A stretch of DNA of 64,000 bases from Desulfuribacillus alkaliarsenatis (GCF_001730225.1 NZ_MIJE01000030.1:1-64000), one strand, 5' to 3'. Counted from the first letter of the stretch, positions 23,910-33,414 are shown. Notes: a model not told the origin generated them from the letters alone. Made by a program: numbers and translations.

Positions 23910-25199
23910 TTGCGTAATAAAACTGTAGTGGTCATAGGCGGTGGACCTGCGGGAATGATGGCAGCTGCCACTGCTAGTAGTCGTGGTCTAAAAACGATTC
24001 TACTAGAAAAGAACCAATTAAAAGAGCAAGTGCTTTTAGGGAAGAAGCTTTTAATAACTGGGAACGGTCGCTGCAACGTTACTAACAAAACTGATACAAA
24101 AGGATTAATTGCAAACATACCAACTAACGGGAGATTTTTGTATAGTGCATTTAGTAGATTTTCACCTTCAGACACGATTGATTTATTGGAGCGCTACGGA
24201 GTTCCAGTTAAGGTCGAAGACCGTGGGCGCGTACTACCTCAATCAAATCGCAGTAAGGATGTAGTAAATGCTCTGAGAAGGCATGCAGAGGCATGTGGGG
24301 CAGAGATTCGAATAGGACAAGTTACATCTATAAAACAAGATGATTCAGAGGGTTTTACTATCTTTTATCAAGATGCTACTGGTAAATCCATTAAGGTTAA
24401 ATCTGAGAGCCTTATAATAGCCACTGGCGGCAAATCATATCCTCAAACGGGATCAACGGGAGACGGCTACCGCTTTGCAGAGGGTCTTGGGCATCGGGTA
24501 ACTCCGTTAAAAGGTTCACTATTGCCGCTAGAGATTAAAGAGTGTTGGGTAAAAGACCTCCAAGGACTTTCATTACAAAGCGTGCATGTTGTTGTACAAG
24601 AGCTTATGAATCAAGACGTAAATGAAATAGAGCAGACTGTAAAAGGTAAAGTAGTCTATAGTGATTCTGGGGATATGCTGTTTACCCACTATGGTGTCAC
24701 TGGCCCAGTTATCTTTTCTGCTAGCTCCAATATAACAACATCCGCTGAAAAATATAGAATTGTTTTTGATATATTGCCAGATTACACGGAGCGGCAGCTT
24801 GAAAAAGAGCTGTTAGAGCTGCTAGCATCAAATGGGAAAAAGCAAATATCTAATATATTACAAGAATTATTGCCAAAGCGCTTAGTTCCAATAATACTTC
24901 AACTTTCAGAAATGCCATATGATAGGCAAGCACATCAAATCACACAGGACAATCGTAAAGAGATAATTAGAAATTCTAAGGGGTTAGTTTTAAATATTAA
25001 TAGATTACGACCAATTGATGAGGCAACGGTCACGTCGGGTGGGATAGATATAAAAGAAATCAACCCTAAATCAATGGAGTCGAAAATAGTAAGCAATCTT
25101 TTTTTTGCAGGTGAAATATTAGATGTAGACGGTTATACAGGCGGCTTTAATATTCAAATAGCGCTATCAACAGGTTTTGTTGCTGGTGATAGTTGCTAA
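23910..25199 (+). CDS. BaiN/RdsA-family NAD(P)/FAD-dependent oxidoreductase (HI0933-like)
   Basis: The 429-residue product has an N-terminal FAD-binding motif VVVIGGGPAGMMAAATASSRG, the family motif LGKKLLITGNGRCNVTNKTD (about residues 44-63), ATGGKSYPQTGSTGDGYRFA in the middle, and C-terminal VTSGGIDIKEINPKSMESK and FAGEILDVDGYTGGFNIQIA. These are hallmarks of the HI0933/BaiN family. Some members reduce bile-acid intermediates, but most have no known substrate. TTG at 23910 lies after GAGGGGTAGG. It is probably co-transcribed with the HAD gene. Confidence 0.9.
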   Translation: MRNKTVVVIGGGPAGMMAAATASSRGLKTILLEKNQLKEQVLLGKKLLITGNGRCNVTNKTDTKGLIANIPTNGRFLYSAFSRFSPSDTIDLLERYGVPVKVEDRGRVLPQSNRSKDVVNALRRHAEACGAEIRIGQVTSIKQDDSEGFTIFYQDATGKSIKVKSESLIIATGGKSYPQTGSTGDGYRFAEGLGHRVTPLKGSLLPLEIKECWVKDLQGLSLQSVHVVVQELMNQDVNEIEQTVKGKVVYSDSGDMLFTHYGVTGPVIFSASSNITTSAEKYRIVFDILPDYTERQLEKELLELLASNGKKQISNILQELLPKRLVPIILQLSEMPYDRQAHQITQDNRKEIIRNSKGLVLNINRLRPIDEATVTSGGIDIKEINPKSMESKIVSNLFFAGEILDVDGYTGGFNIQIALSTGFVAGDSC

Positions 25200-25208
25200 A
25201 AAAATGTT

Positions 25209-25239
25209 TTGACAAAAACCATAAATATGATGATATAAT
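25209..25239 (+). promoter_or_regulatory. Promoter with long leader before the stalk-domain gene
   Basis: TTGACA (25209-25214) and TATAAT (25234-25239) are both consensus, but the spacer is 19 bases. The leader to the next start (25446) is about 200 bases and contains an unused TAGGAGG at about 25293, followed by TTTTAAGG and no start codon. A short stem (AGGG/CCCT around 25333-25356) is the only structure I see; I do not recognise a riboswitch. Confidence 0.5.
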
Positions 25240-25445
25240 GAAACTAGTACTAAATTAGAAAACATGTAACATTTAGATTACAAATAGTTTTTTTAGGAGG
25301 ATTTTAAGGTATAAATACATAATAATTAAAAGGGAAAAAGTCTAGGAGAAAACCCTATGGTGCTCTGAGTCAATAATAAGTATAAATTATATTAAATGAA
25401 GTTATTGTGAATGGTCTTGGCTAATTATGGGTGGAGGCTAACGAG

Positions 25446-26192
25446 ATGAACAGTCCAAACAAGATTTACATAGCGTTAATAGTAACGATATTTTGTGCAT
25501 TGATTATGGTAAATTATCTAGCAATTGGATATAATGCTACACAAGAGACCTTAGAGTTTGAAGCGGCTGATAAACCACTAGCTGAAAACAAAGGAAATCC
25601 TATAAGAGTCGTGGGCAGTCAATTAGCTAACGCTTTAAAAGAAATAACTAGCAATACAACAGCAAAGCAGGCAAATAACCAAGAAACTAGCAACAGCAAT
25701 AAAGCTGCAAAATCTACTAATAATGGACAGACCAGCAATAATAGAACAGATAAAGCATTTGAAGGTGAACAGCAGTCAGATGTCACTGTTATTCCAACTA
25801 TCAACGATGAAGATATACATACAGTAGATTTCAAAATGTTAACACAATCAGGGAAAGTTGATATAGTCGACATAGAAGGTATTACTTATTTGGATGTTAC
25901 TTCTTTAGCCAGTTGGTATAATAGAAGATTAGGCTGGAATTATGAAGAAGAGCAATTTATTCTTATATTGTTTGGTGTTGACTTCCGTGGCAAGTCATTG
26001 TCGGAGGAAATATATATCAATGGTAAGGCGACTAGTTTAAATGAACCAATATATATAATAGACTATCGTCCATACATACCTGCCGAAGCTTTTGCACAAA
26101 GCGTTGGTGCTGAGATTAAGCACGAAGATGAATTGTTAGAAATTCGTATTCGTAACTTTGCAAGAGTCGCAATGACACTTCTCAGATCCTAG
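25446..26192 (+). CDS. Membrane-anchored protein with copper-amine-oxidase-N-like stalk domain
   Basis: The 248-residue product has one N-terminal membrane helix (about residues 7-29) and a long Asn/Thr/Ser/Gln-rich linker (about 60-110). It ends in a stalk-like domain: VDFKMLTQSGKVDIVDIEG, ITYLDVTSLASWY, and PYIPAEAFAQSVGAEIKHE. This is the pattern of the copper amine oxidase N-terminal domain (beta-strand, 'YVPLR.IAE.LGA.V' repeat), common on Gram-positive surface proteins, where it has no known catalytic role. The next gene encodes a related domain beginning VDFKLFGVNGKVD, so the two look like paralogues. ATG at 25446 follows GGAGG by seven bases. Confidence 0.72.
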   Translation: MNSPNKIYIALIVTIFCALIMVNYLAIGYNATQETLEFEAADKPLAENKGNPIRVVGSQLANALKEITSNTTAKQANNQETSNSNKAAKSTNNGQTSNNRTDKAFEGEQQSDVTVIPTINDEDIHTVDFKMLTQSGKVDIVDIEGITYLDVTSLASWYNRRLGWNYEEEQFILILFGVDFRGKSLSEEIYINGKATSLNEPIYIIDYRPYIPAEAFAQSVGAEIKHEDELLEIRIRNFARVAMTLLRS

Positions 26193-26316
26193 CAGTTTGC
26201 CATAGATAGATCTACAATTCAACAGGGTGCGTTTGATGAGTGGATTCTATATATGTTTTTATAGGTGAACTATTTTTAGCAATTATTAAAAAATATAATA
26301 AGGAGGAATTACACGA

Positions 26317-26976
26317 ATGAAAAAAGTAGTATGGTTTTTAGTAGCAGCTATTGCTTTATTAGGTGTTGTTGCTTTTGATGCTCAAGAAGCAAATGCATTT
26401 CCAAATATGGGGTCAGAATGCTGGGCTTCAGGATGTCATGATGGTGTAGCGTTACCAGTGTTACCAGGGCATGAGCCACCAGCTCCTGCGCCAGCACCAG
26501 CACCAGCTCCTGCACCAGCACCAGCTCCTGCGCCAGCACCAGCTCCTGCGCCAGCACCAGCTCCTGCACCAGCACCAGCTCCTGCACCTGCAGGCCCTGT
26601 AACAGCGACAGTAGATTTCAAACTATTCGGTGTTAATGGTAAAGTTGATGTAGCTGTAATTGATGGTGATGTATATGTAGGTATCCGCTCAGCGGCTAAT
26701 GCTATGGGAGCTGACTTAAGCTTTGATGCAGCTACTAAGCAAGTTGTAGCGAACGCTACATACAGCTTAAACAACACTTATGGATTTGAATTAAAGGCTA
26801 GACAAGGTGAGAAAGGTGTATCTGTAAACGGAACTCCTTACCTTCTTGATAAGCCAGTAGCTAATGTGAATGGAGCTCTTTATGTACATGCACATTCTAT
26901 TGCTAAAGTAGCTAGCGAGAGATCAGGTCAATCGCTAACTGTTAGTTTAGTTAGAAACGTTCTTGAGTTAAAATAA
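26317..26976 (+). CDS. Exported protein with CX4CH heme-like motif, Pro-Ala linker and stalk-like domain
   Basis: The 219-residue product has a signal peptide of about 28 residues ending EANA. The mature N-terminus is FPNMGSECWASGCHDG, with a C-x4-C-H motif (Cys38, Cys43, His44) like the variant c-heme sites of some cytochromes c3; His54 (PGHEPP) could be a second ligand. A 40-residue Pro-Ala repeat follows, rigid enough to act as a spacer, then a stalk-like domain (about 97-219) with VDFKLFGVNGKVDVAVIDG, related to the preceding gene. Heme attachment is my inference; the two Cys could also form a disulfide. RBS AAGGAGG is eight bases before the ATG. Confidence 0.7.
   Translation: MKKVVWFLVAAIALLGVVAFDAQEANAFPNMGSECWASGCHDGVALPVLPGHEPPAPAPAPAPAPAPAPAPAPAPAPAPAPAPAPAPAPAPAGPVTATVDFKLFGVNGKVDVAVIDGDVYVGIRSAANAMGADLSFDAATKQVVANATYSLNNTYGFELKARQGEKGVSVNGTPYLLDKPVANVNGALYVHAHSIAKVASERSGQSLTVSLVRNVLELK
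26477..26592 (+). repeat. 18-bp tandem repeat encoding (Pro-Ala)n
   Basis: About six copies of an 18-base unit, CCAGCTCCTGC(G/A)CCAGCA, with one extra CCAGCA hexamer, encode the Pro-Ala linker of the preceding entry's protein. Third-position G/A changes alternate between copies, suggesting past slippage or unequal exchange; copy number may vary between strains. Confidence 0.85.
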
Positions 26977-27008
26977 TAACGCACCCAACTTAAAATTTGA
27001 GAACAAAG

Positions 27009-27035
27009 AAAAAAGCCTCATAGCGAGGCTTTTTT
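27009..27035. terminator. Bidirectional terminator between the CX4CH gene and htpX
   Basis: AAAAAAGCCTC and GAGGCTTTTTT form a perfect stem with a five-base loop. Runs of A and T on both sides allow termination from either strand, which suits the convergent genes. Confidence 0.9.
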
Positions 27036-27099
27036 CAATTAATAAGTGTCAAATATTTAATGCTTATTACAATATTTACGCACCATAGAAAGTAGTTAA

Positions 27100-28002
27100 T
27101 TACATTTTGTCTAAAGCAGCTATCCGTCTATCAATTGGTGGATGTGTACTCAGTAAATGGCTAAGCTGCGAAGGTTTCATTAGTGGATTTACAATGAATA
27201 GGCTCGCAGTTGCTTCACTTGCAAATCCATCCTTCTTTGCTTTCTCAGGGTTACTCGCCTCAGCAATTTTTCGTAAAGCTGAAGATAAACCCTTTGGATA
27301 CCCTATCATGCGAGCTGCTGTCGCATCTGCTAAATATTCGCGACTCCTAGATACAGCCATTTGCACAAGCCTTGCCAAGATTGGAGCTAATATTATAGTA
27401 ACAACTCCTATTATTAGCATAGCAGCATTTCCTTTATTGTTTCCCCCGCCACCTCTTCTAAAGAGCATGGAGCGGGTTCCGAACTCAGCAAGATATACTA
27501 GCGTACCAGCTAGGACTATAACAATTGAAGAATACAAAATATCATAATTTTTAATATGAGCCATCTCGTGCGCAATAACACCTTCTAATTCTTCCCGATT
27601 AAGCCTATCCATTAATCCGCGTGTAACAGCGACAACACCGTTTTCGGGGTTTCTACCAGTAGCAAATGCATTAGGTACATCTGTTTCAATTACATAAGCC
27701 TTTGGTGTAGGAATACCAGCAGCAATAGCAACTCCTTCAATAGTGTGGTACAAGTATGGTTCTTGCGCCTTGGAAACAGGCCGCGCATTTGCCATTTTCA
27801 ATATAACCTTATCACTATTGTAATAACTATAAAAGACCCCGATAGCAGCAATGACAAAGGCTATAATTGCAAATGTAAAGCTTGCAGCGGGATCAATTAA
27901 GTAGCCGATAAAGTAAGAAGCAACTAATATCAATCCAATAAAAACAATAAGGAAAAATACGGTGTTTCGTTTATTACGATTAATTTGCTGATACATTTGC
28001 AT
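27100..28002 (-). CDS. htpX: HtpX-type M48 membrane metalloprotease
   Basis: The 300-residue product is an integral-membrane zinc protease of family M48B, involved in quality control of membrane proteins. Two N-terminal membrane helices (about 13-33 and 37-57) precede the catalytic motif VIAHEMAHIKNYD (HExxH, about residues 137-149); two more helices follow, and then SREYLADATAARM provides the third zinc ligand (Glu). The C-terminal LLSTHPPIDRRIAAL is the family's end motif. Its ATG overlaps the lemA stop by one base (TAATG), indicating translational coupling. Confidence 0.93.
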   Translation of the reverse strand: MQMYQQINRNKRNTVFFLIVFIGLILVASYFIGYLIDPAASFTFAIIAFVIAAIGVFYSYYNSDKVILKMANARPVSKAQEPYLYHTIEGVAIAAGIPTPKAYVIETDVPNAFATGRNPENGVVAVTRGLMDRLNREELEGVIAHEMAHIKNYDILYSSIVIVLAGTLVYLAEFGTRSMLFRRGGGGNNKGNAAMLIIGVVTIILAPILARLVQMAVSRSREYLADATAARMIGYPKGLSSALRKIAEASNPEKAKKDGFASEATASLFIVNPLMKPSQLSHLLSTHPPIDRRIAALDKM

Positions 28003-28547
28003 TAGAATTGCACCCTAACTGCTTTTCTTGCTTCTTCACTTTCGACAGCGAAAGAATCTGCTGGTTTGAAGTTGAACATATTGGCAAAAATATTATTAGG
28101 AAATACTTGAAGTGCGGTATTATAATCCATTACTGAATTATTATAACGTTGCCTAGAGTACGAAATTTTATTCTCAGTACCAGCTAATTCTTCCTGTAGC
28201 ATCATAAAGTTTTGTGAAGCCTTTAAGTCAGGATAGTTCTCAGATACTGCAAATAAAGTCTTTAGGGCACCAGCCATCATATTCTCAGCCTCTGCCTGTT
28301 CTTTTACATTTCCTGCATTCATAAAAGCTGTTCGAGCCTTTGTGACATTTTCTAAGACCGTTTTCTCGTGTTCCATATACCCTTTAACCGTTTCTACAAG
28401 ATTTGGAATCAAATCATAACGGCGCTGAAGCTGAGTATCAATACCTGCCCATGCATTTGCTACAGCATTTCTTTTGGCGATTAAACGGTTGTACGTTATA
28501 ATCGAAAATAATGCTAAAATTATAATTGCGGCAAAAATCCATAACAT
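28002..28547 (-). CDS. lemA: LemA-family membrane protein
   Basis: The 181-residue product has one N-terminal membrane helix ([20 protein letters not shown]) and the coiled-coil LemA domain: [32 protein letters not shown], then [17 protein letters not shown] and [20 protein letters not shown]. The start at 28547 is supported by an AGGAGG site seven bases upstream; the frame is open further upstream without a ribosome site. LemA is regularly encoded with HtpX-type proteases, as here, and may present substrates or organise the membrane; its molecular activity is unknown. Confidence 0.92.
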   Translation of the reverse strand: MLWIFAAIIILALFSIITYNRLIAKRNAVANAWAGIDTQLQRRYDLIPNLVETVKGYMEHEKTVLENVTKARTAFMNAGNVKEQAEAENMMAGALKTLFAVSENYPDLKASQNFMMLQEELAGTENKISYSRQRYNNSVMDYNTALQVFPNNIFANMFNFKPADSFAVESEEARKAVRVQF

Positions 28548-28797
28548 AAGTTTTCCTCCTTTGTTTGACAATAGTATTTTTATTTTATAGTTTGCTTTGC
28601 TCTGCATGATTATATTTTAGCAATTAATTGCAGAACTGAATAGCAATATGCTAAAAAATAATAAGAAAAAAAGAATGCAAAAGAAAACAATCTATGACAT
28701 AATACTATGGTGTCTATTTGAAAATAATAACAATGAAACAAATAGGAGCAATATATATAGTATATTGAAATTTATTAAGGAAATTGGAGAATCAGTG

Positions 28798-30603
28798 ATG
28801 AAAAAACGTATTCAGAATCAAAATGTAAGAAATATCGCTATTATTGCCCATGTAGATCATGGAAAAACGACATTAGTAGACCATATGTTGAAACAAAGTG
28901 GCACATTTAGAGCTGGCCAAGATGTTGATGATCGTGTAATGGATAGCATGGATTTAGAGCGCGAGCGTGGAATTACCATAGCGGCGAAGAACTGTTCAGT
29001 ATATTGGAAAGACGTTAAGATTAATATCTTAGATACACCTGGCCATGCTGATTTCGGCGGAGAAGTAGAGCGTGCACTTAAGATGGTTGATGGAGCAATT
29101 CTGCTAGTTGACGCATCGGAAGGACCACTGCCACAAACTCGTTTTGTACTTAAGAAGGCTTTAGAAGCTAACCTGCGTATCGTTGTGTGTATTAACAAAA
29201 TAGATCGCAGCGACGCAAGGCCACAGGAAGTTTTAGATGAGATATATGATCTGTTTATCGATTTGGATGCATCCGAAGATCAGCTAGAGTTTCCAGTTTT
29301 ATATGCTATTGGTGTAAAAGGCCAGGCGCAATTGACGCTTGATGAGGAGAACGATAACTTCCAGCCTCTGTTTGATACAATAGTAGAAGAAATACCAGGT
29401 CCTTCACATAACCCAGAAGAACCGTTCCAAATGCTTGTGACAAACTTAGATTACTCAGAATATCTTGGACGTCTGGCTATTGGGCGTGTTTTCCACGGAA
29501 CTGTGAAAAGCAATGATCAACTAGTTTGCATTAACGATAAGGGCGAGCAATTACCATTGCGTATCTCAAAGCTGCAGGTCTATGATGGACTGAAACTTTT
29601 AGAAGTAAAAGAAGCTGAAGCAGGCGATATAGTTATTTTAGCAGGGATTGAAAACGTTAAAATTGGTGATACAATCACGAACAAAGAGACACCTAAAGCA
29701 TTGCCGAGAATTACGGTGGACGAGCCTACGGTTTCGATGATGTTTACGATTAACACATCACCTCTATCAGGTAAAGAAGGTAAAATCGTTCAGGGAGCAA
29801 AAATTCGCGAACGACTTTTCAAAGAAACCTTAAGAAATGTTGCTATTAAGGTAGAAGACGCTGAAGCTAGTGATAGCTTTATCGTTAAGGGTCGCGGCGA
29901 GCTACAAATGGCAATTATAATTGAACAGATGCGCCGAGAAGGCTTTGAGTTTACTGTTGGACGACCGATTGTTATCTACAAAATTGAGGATGGCAAGAAG
30001 CTAGAGCCAATTGAGCGATTATTCGTTGACTGTGATGAAAACTTCGTAGGAATCGTAACAGAGAAAATCTCATTCCGTAAAGGCCGTTTGATGAACATGG
30101 ATAATAAAGGTAGCGGACGCACGATGATGGAGTTCTCTGTGCCTTCTCGTTCATTGTTAGGATATCGTAATGAGTTCTTAACAGATACTAAGGGTACTGG
30201 GATAATGAACTCATACTTAGAGGGTTTTGAAGAGTATCGTGGTGACTTCCCGACCAGAATTAACGGATCACTGGTTTCAGATCGCCAGGGTACTGCCGTA
30301 CCATATGCTTTATTTAATTTAGAGCCAAGGGGAATTCTGTTCGTACAACCAGGAGACCCTGTATATGAAGGTATGATTGTCGGGGAGAATAGCCGCAGTC
30401 AAGATCTTAACGTAAACCCATGTAAGGAGAAGAAGGCAACTAACGTTCGATCTTCAGGTAAAGATACAGGCATCGTATTAACACCTGTATTACCAATGAC
30501 TTTAGAGAAGGCTATTGATTTCATCCGTGAAGATGAACTAATAGAAGTAACACCGAAATCGATTCGTTTACGTAAAACAATCTTGCAACAAAATATGAGG
30601 TAG
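28798..30603 (+). CDS. typA: Ribosome-associated GTPase TypA/BipA
   Basis: The 601-residue product is a translational GTPase related to EF-G, acting in ribosome assembly and stress adaptation. G1 is IIAHVDHGKTTLVD, the switch I region ends RERGITIAAK, G3 is DTPGHADFGGEVER, and G4 is CINKIDRSDARP. Domain V and the BipA-specific C-terminus (NPCKEKKATNVRSSGKDTGI) are present. ATG at 28798 follows GGAG by eight bases. The frame stays open for 50 codons upstream, but that stretch has no ribosome site or homology that I can see. Confidence 0.95.
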   Translation: MKKRIQNQNVRNIAIIAHVDHGKTTLVDHMLKQSGTFRAGQDVDDRVMDSMDLERERGITIAAKNCSVYWKDVKINILDTPGHADFGGEVERALKMVDGAILLVDASEGPLPQTRFVLKKALEANLRIVVCINKIDRSDARPQEVLDEIYDLFIDLDASEDQLEFPVLYAIGVKGQAQLTLDEENDNFQPLFDTIVEEIPGPSHNPEEPFQMLVTNLDYSEYLGRLAIGRVFHGTVKSNDQLVCINDKGEQLPLRISKLQVYDGLKLLEVKEAEAGDIVILAGIENVKIGDTITNKETPKALPRITVDEPTVSMMFTINTSPLSGKEGKIVQGAKIRERLFKETLRNVAIKVEDAEASDSFIVKGRGELQMAIIIEQMRREGFEFTVGRPIVIYKIEDGKKLEPIERLFVDCDENFVGIVTEKISFRKGRLMNMDNKGSGRTMMEFSVPSRSLLGYRNEFLTDTKGTGIMNSYLEGFEEYRGDFPTRINGSLVSDRQGTAVPYALFNLEPRGILFVQPGDPVYEGMIVGENSRSQDLNVNPCKEKKATNVRSSGKDTGIVLTPVLPMTLEKAIDFIREDELIEVTPKSIRLRKTILQQNMR

Positions 30604-30611
30604 ATAAGAGA

Positions 30612-30644
30612 TAGCTCGGTGTCGATTAAATTGATACCGAGCTA
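30612..30644. terminator. Hairpin between typA and the LarA-like gene
   Basis: TAGCTCGGT pairs with ACCGAGCTA and the stem continues with G-U pairs (GTCGAT with ATTGAT). It lies between convergent genes. The T-tract is weak (CTTCTATC). Confidence 0.6.
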
Positions 30645-30671
30645 CTTCTATCTATACGCTGTCCAACTAAA

Positions 30672-31943
30672 TTACTTAATAATAACCCCAACCCCATCTG
30701 GAATCACAGTAATTGAAGCGTCCCTACCTTTAATTTGCTGTGCTTTTTCTATTGCTTCTTCAACAGTTTTCGCATATTCCATGTGCATTTCATTCACAAA
30801 GCTTGCCACACTTTCGTCAGCAACCACAATTACCTTATGCTTTAATAATATTCTAGCTAAAATTTGCGATTGCCACTGATCTACTGGTGTTTGATCCTCT
30901 GGTGTTTTCATAAACAGGTCCATCGACTCTTGAGGTGAAGGAAAATCAGCTAATTGATGGTAGAAGTCCCTGCCTCCTAGACCGTCTTTACATGCAGATA
31001 CCATTATAATTACAGATCCTGGCTTCGCTGTCATTTCTGCTGTAGTCATGCCTTTTACAGCTTGATATACATTTTGATCGAGTGGATAGCCACCGTTTGT
31101 GCTAATGACTATATCAGCTGGTATGGCCTCAGTTCCAGTAAGATCCTTTACGAATTCACAGCCCTGCTCATGTGCGGCAAAAGGGTTGCCAGCCACGGCA
31201 TGAATAACTTCCTTTTCTCCATTAATCGCTACGTTTAATATAAATGCCAGCTTAGCCTGCTTAGCTGCCCAAACCATATCTTTATGAATTGGATTACGTT
31301 CTAATTCGCCTGCACGTGCATATGGATTTGAAAGAAAGGTGGAGTTATGGTTATAAAGTACAGTTTTTCTGGACGCTATTCCTGGTAGAATACTTTTCCG
31401 ACCTCCAGAAAAACCTGCAAAGAAATGGGGCTCGATAAATCCTTCACTGATTAACAAATCAGCTTCGACAGCAAGTTTATTTATCCATAGCTCACCGCCA
31501 GAAGGAAGCACCCCTAAATAGACCATGTTATCTAAATCCGTAGCAACGTGATTGATTACGTTCACTTGATCTAAAACATCTTGGCCGTGCCGTTCCATTA
31601 ATTCCTCATCAGTACTAACTCGGTGTAGGCCAGTAGATATTAACAATGTTGGCTTTGCATTTGGATTTGTTTTTTTGATTTCTTCGAGAATAATAGGCAT
31701 TGTAATGCGGCTGGGAATAGGGCGAGTATGGTCACTGGTGATAATAACGATATTTTTCTTGTCTTTTGCCAGCTCTGATAGAGGAGGTGAATCAATAGGA
31801 TTACTAATTGCGTTTCTGACGATTTGTTCTTGAGAGAATTCAGGCTTGAAATCTTCGGAAGGAGGTGTTAGTACTTTTACATTACAACCGCTAGGAGGCG
31901 TAAACTCAATGCAACCTTTGTCATAGGGTAGACGAATCTCCAC
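30672..31943 (-). CDS. larA: LarA-family lactate racemase-like protein
   Basis: The 423-residue product matches nickel-pincer racemases/epimerases of the LarA family. Characteristic motifs are SDHTRPIPS, STGLHRVSTDEEL (His near residue 105) and EPHFFAGFSGGRKSILPG (about residues 170-187), which includes the Lys that binds the pincer cofactor in LarA. Lactate is the substrate in Lactobacillus, but many homologues act on other 2-hydroxy acids. No cofactor genes (larB, larC, larE) lie in the window. GTG start at 31943 has AGAAAGGATG upstream. It is monocistronic and divergent from an antiporter gene. Confidence 0.85.
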   Translation of the reverse strand: MEIRLPYDKGCIEFTPPSGCNVKVLTPPSEDFKPEFSQEQIVRNAISNPIDSPPLSELAKDKKNIVIITSDHTRPIPSRITMPIILEEIKKTNPNAKPTLLISTGLHRVSTDEELMERHGQDVLDQVNVINHVATDLDNMVYLGVLPSGGELWINKLAVEADLLISEGFIEPHFFAGFSGGRKSILPGIASRKTVLYNHNSTFLSNPYARAGELERNPIHKDMVWAAKQAKLAFILNVAINGEKEVIHAVAGNPFAAHEQGCEFVKDLTGTEAIPADIVISTNGGYPLDQNVYQAVKGMTTAEMTAKPGSVIIMVSACKDGLGGRDFYHQLADFPSPQESMDLFMKTPEDQTPVDQWQSQILARILLKHKVIVVADESVASFVNEMHMEYAKTVEEAIEKAQQIKGRDASITVIPDGVGVIIK

Positions 31944-32103
31944 ATTTAAACATCCTTTCTAAGTGAAATTTTTAGAAGAGTTTAGTTAATTATACCATAG
32001 CTCTTATTTTGGCTAAAGTTAGCTATTGCTATTCGTGCTTTAGCATGGTATAAAGGTAAAGAGCACTTTAGTATATTAGAGAGAAAAAGGAGAGGACAAA
32101 ACA

Positions 32104-33414
32104 ATGCTATTTAATCCTGTAGTAATCTCGGTAATTGTAGTCGTAGTACTCAGTTTAGCGAGAGTGAATGTGTTATTAGCATTAATAGCTGGAGCGTTAG
32201 TGGCAGGCCTTGTGGCAGGATTACCACTTGGTGAAACAATTCCAATGCTAGTATCAGGAATGGATGGTCAATTAAATACAGCCTTGAGCTATATCTTACT
32301 AGGTATGTTTGCTGTACTAATTGCCAAATCAAAGATTACTAATGTTTTAGTGCAAATTTTGATTAAAGCTTTACAAGGGAAGCGCGGCTTTTTATTACTT
32401 GCAATTGCAGCCGTTGCATCTTTATCACAAAATGTAGTACCAGTGCATATTGCTTTTATTCCTATTTTAATTCCGCCGTTATTGGCACTATTTAATCGTA
32501 TGCAGGTAGACCGTAGAGCGGTTGCGACAGCTCTTACATTTGGTTTGAAAGCTCCATATATACTTTTACCTGCAGGCTATGGGCTGATTTTCCATGGTAT
32601 TATCCAAAGGGAAATGGAGGCACACGGAGCGACTATTGGCATAAGTGAAATTCCATTAGCGCTTTTAATTCCAGTTTCAGGTATGGTTGTAGGTTTGTTT
32701 ATCGCAATTTTCTTTACCTATAGGAAGTCCCGTGACTACAAACCACTGGAAGAGAGTTCGTTATTAGACGCGGTAACACCTGATGAGAAAGTCTCCTGGA
32801 ACAAGGGGCACACGTTTACTGTTATTGCTATAGTTGCAGCACTGTTTGTGCAGGTTCAATTTAGTTCAATGGTTTTAGGTGCCTTAATTGGTATTGCTAT
32901 CATGTTAGTCTTTAACGTTGTTAGCTGGCGTAAGACGGACGATGTTGTTAACAAAGGTATCGCAATGATGGGTATGATTGCCTTTGTTATGCTAGTAGCA
33001 TCTGGATATGCCACAATCTTAAGAGAAACTGGCGCTGTGGCAGAGCTAGTAGAAGTATCTTCAGGGATACTATCAGGTAGTCAAATTATTGCGGCATTTA
33101 TTATGCTATTAATTGGTTTAACGATTACTATGGGGATTGGAACTTCCTTTGGTACAATTCCAATCATTGCAGCTTTATACGTACCGTTAGGTTTAGAGCT
33201 TGGTTTTTCTGTAATGGCTATTGCGGCATTAATCGGAACGGCTGCAGCTCTAGGTGATGCCGGTTCGCCAGCATCTGACAGTACATTAGGGCCAACAGCG
33301 GGCTTAAATGCTGACGGACAGCACAACCATATTTGGGATACTTGTGTGCCGACGTTTATTCACTTTAACATTCCGCTAATTATTTTCGGTGTAATTGCAG
33401 CAATTATTTTTTAA
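32104..33414 (+). CDS. Na+/H+ antiporter-family transporter (YuiF-like)
   Basis: The 436-residue product has about 11-12 hydrophobic segments. It resembles the Na+/H+ antiporter/GntP-like family, including B. subtilis YuiF, with the conserved ALGDAGSPASDSTLGPTAGL stretch (about residues 379-398), LSQNVVPVHIAFIPILIPP and TMGIGTSFGTIPI. These re-entrant Gly/Ser-rich stretches are typical of ion-transporter superfamily proteins. Ion or organic-acid specificity is not certain. RBS AGGAGAGG precedes the ATG. A strong terminator follows. Confidence 0.82.
   Translation: MLFNPVVISVIVVVVLSLARVNVLLALIAGALVAGLVAGLPLGETIPMLVSGMDGQLNTALSYILLGMFAVLIAKSKITNVLVQILIKALQGKRGFLLLAIAAVASLSQNVVPVHIAFIPILIPPLLALFNRMQVDRRAVATALTFGLKAPYILLPAGYGLIFHGIIQREMEAHGATIGISEIPLALLIPVSGMVVGLFIAIFFTYRKSRDYKPLEESSLLDAVTPDEKVSWNKGHTFTVIAIVAALFVQVQFSSMVLGALIGIAIMLVFNVVSWRKTDDVVNKGIAMMGMIAFVMLVASGYATILRETGAVAELVEVSSGILSGSQIIAAFIMLLIGLTITMGIGTSFGTIPIIAALYVPLGLELGFSVMAIAALIGTAAALGDAGSPASDSTLGPTAGLNADGQHNHIWDTCVPTFIHFNIPLIIFGVIAAIIF

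Noticed and set aside
25290-25445. Riboswitch in the leader of the stalk-domain gene
   Set aside because: I looked for c-di-GMP, c-di-AMP, cobalamin and fluoride-type conserved cores and saw none; only a short stem is present.
26348-26777. Minus-strand open frames over the Pro-Ala repeat
   Set aside because: They encode only Gly-Ala or Leu-Val-rich mirror repeats produced by the tandem DNA repeat on the coding strand, without start signals.
28648-28797. In-frame 50-codon extension of TypA
   Set aside because: There is no ribosome binding site at 28648, the composition is Asn/Lys/Ile-rich like intergenic DNA, and TypA proteins begin at the motif just after 28798.
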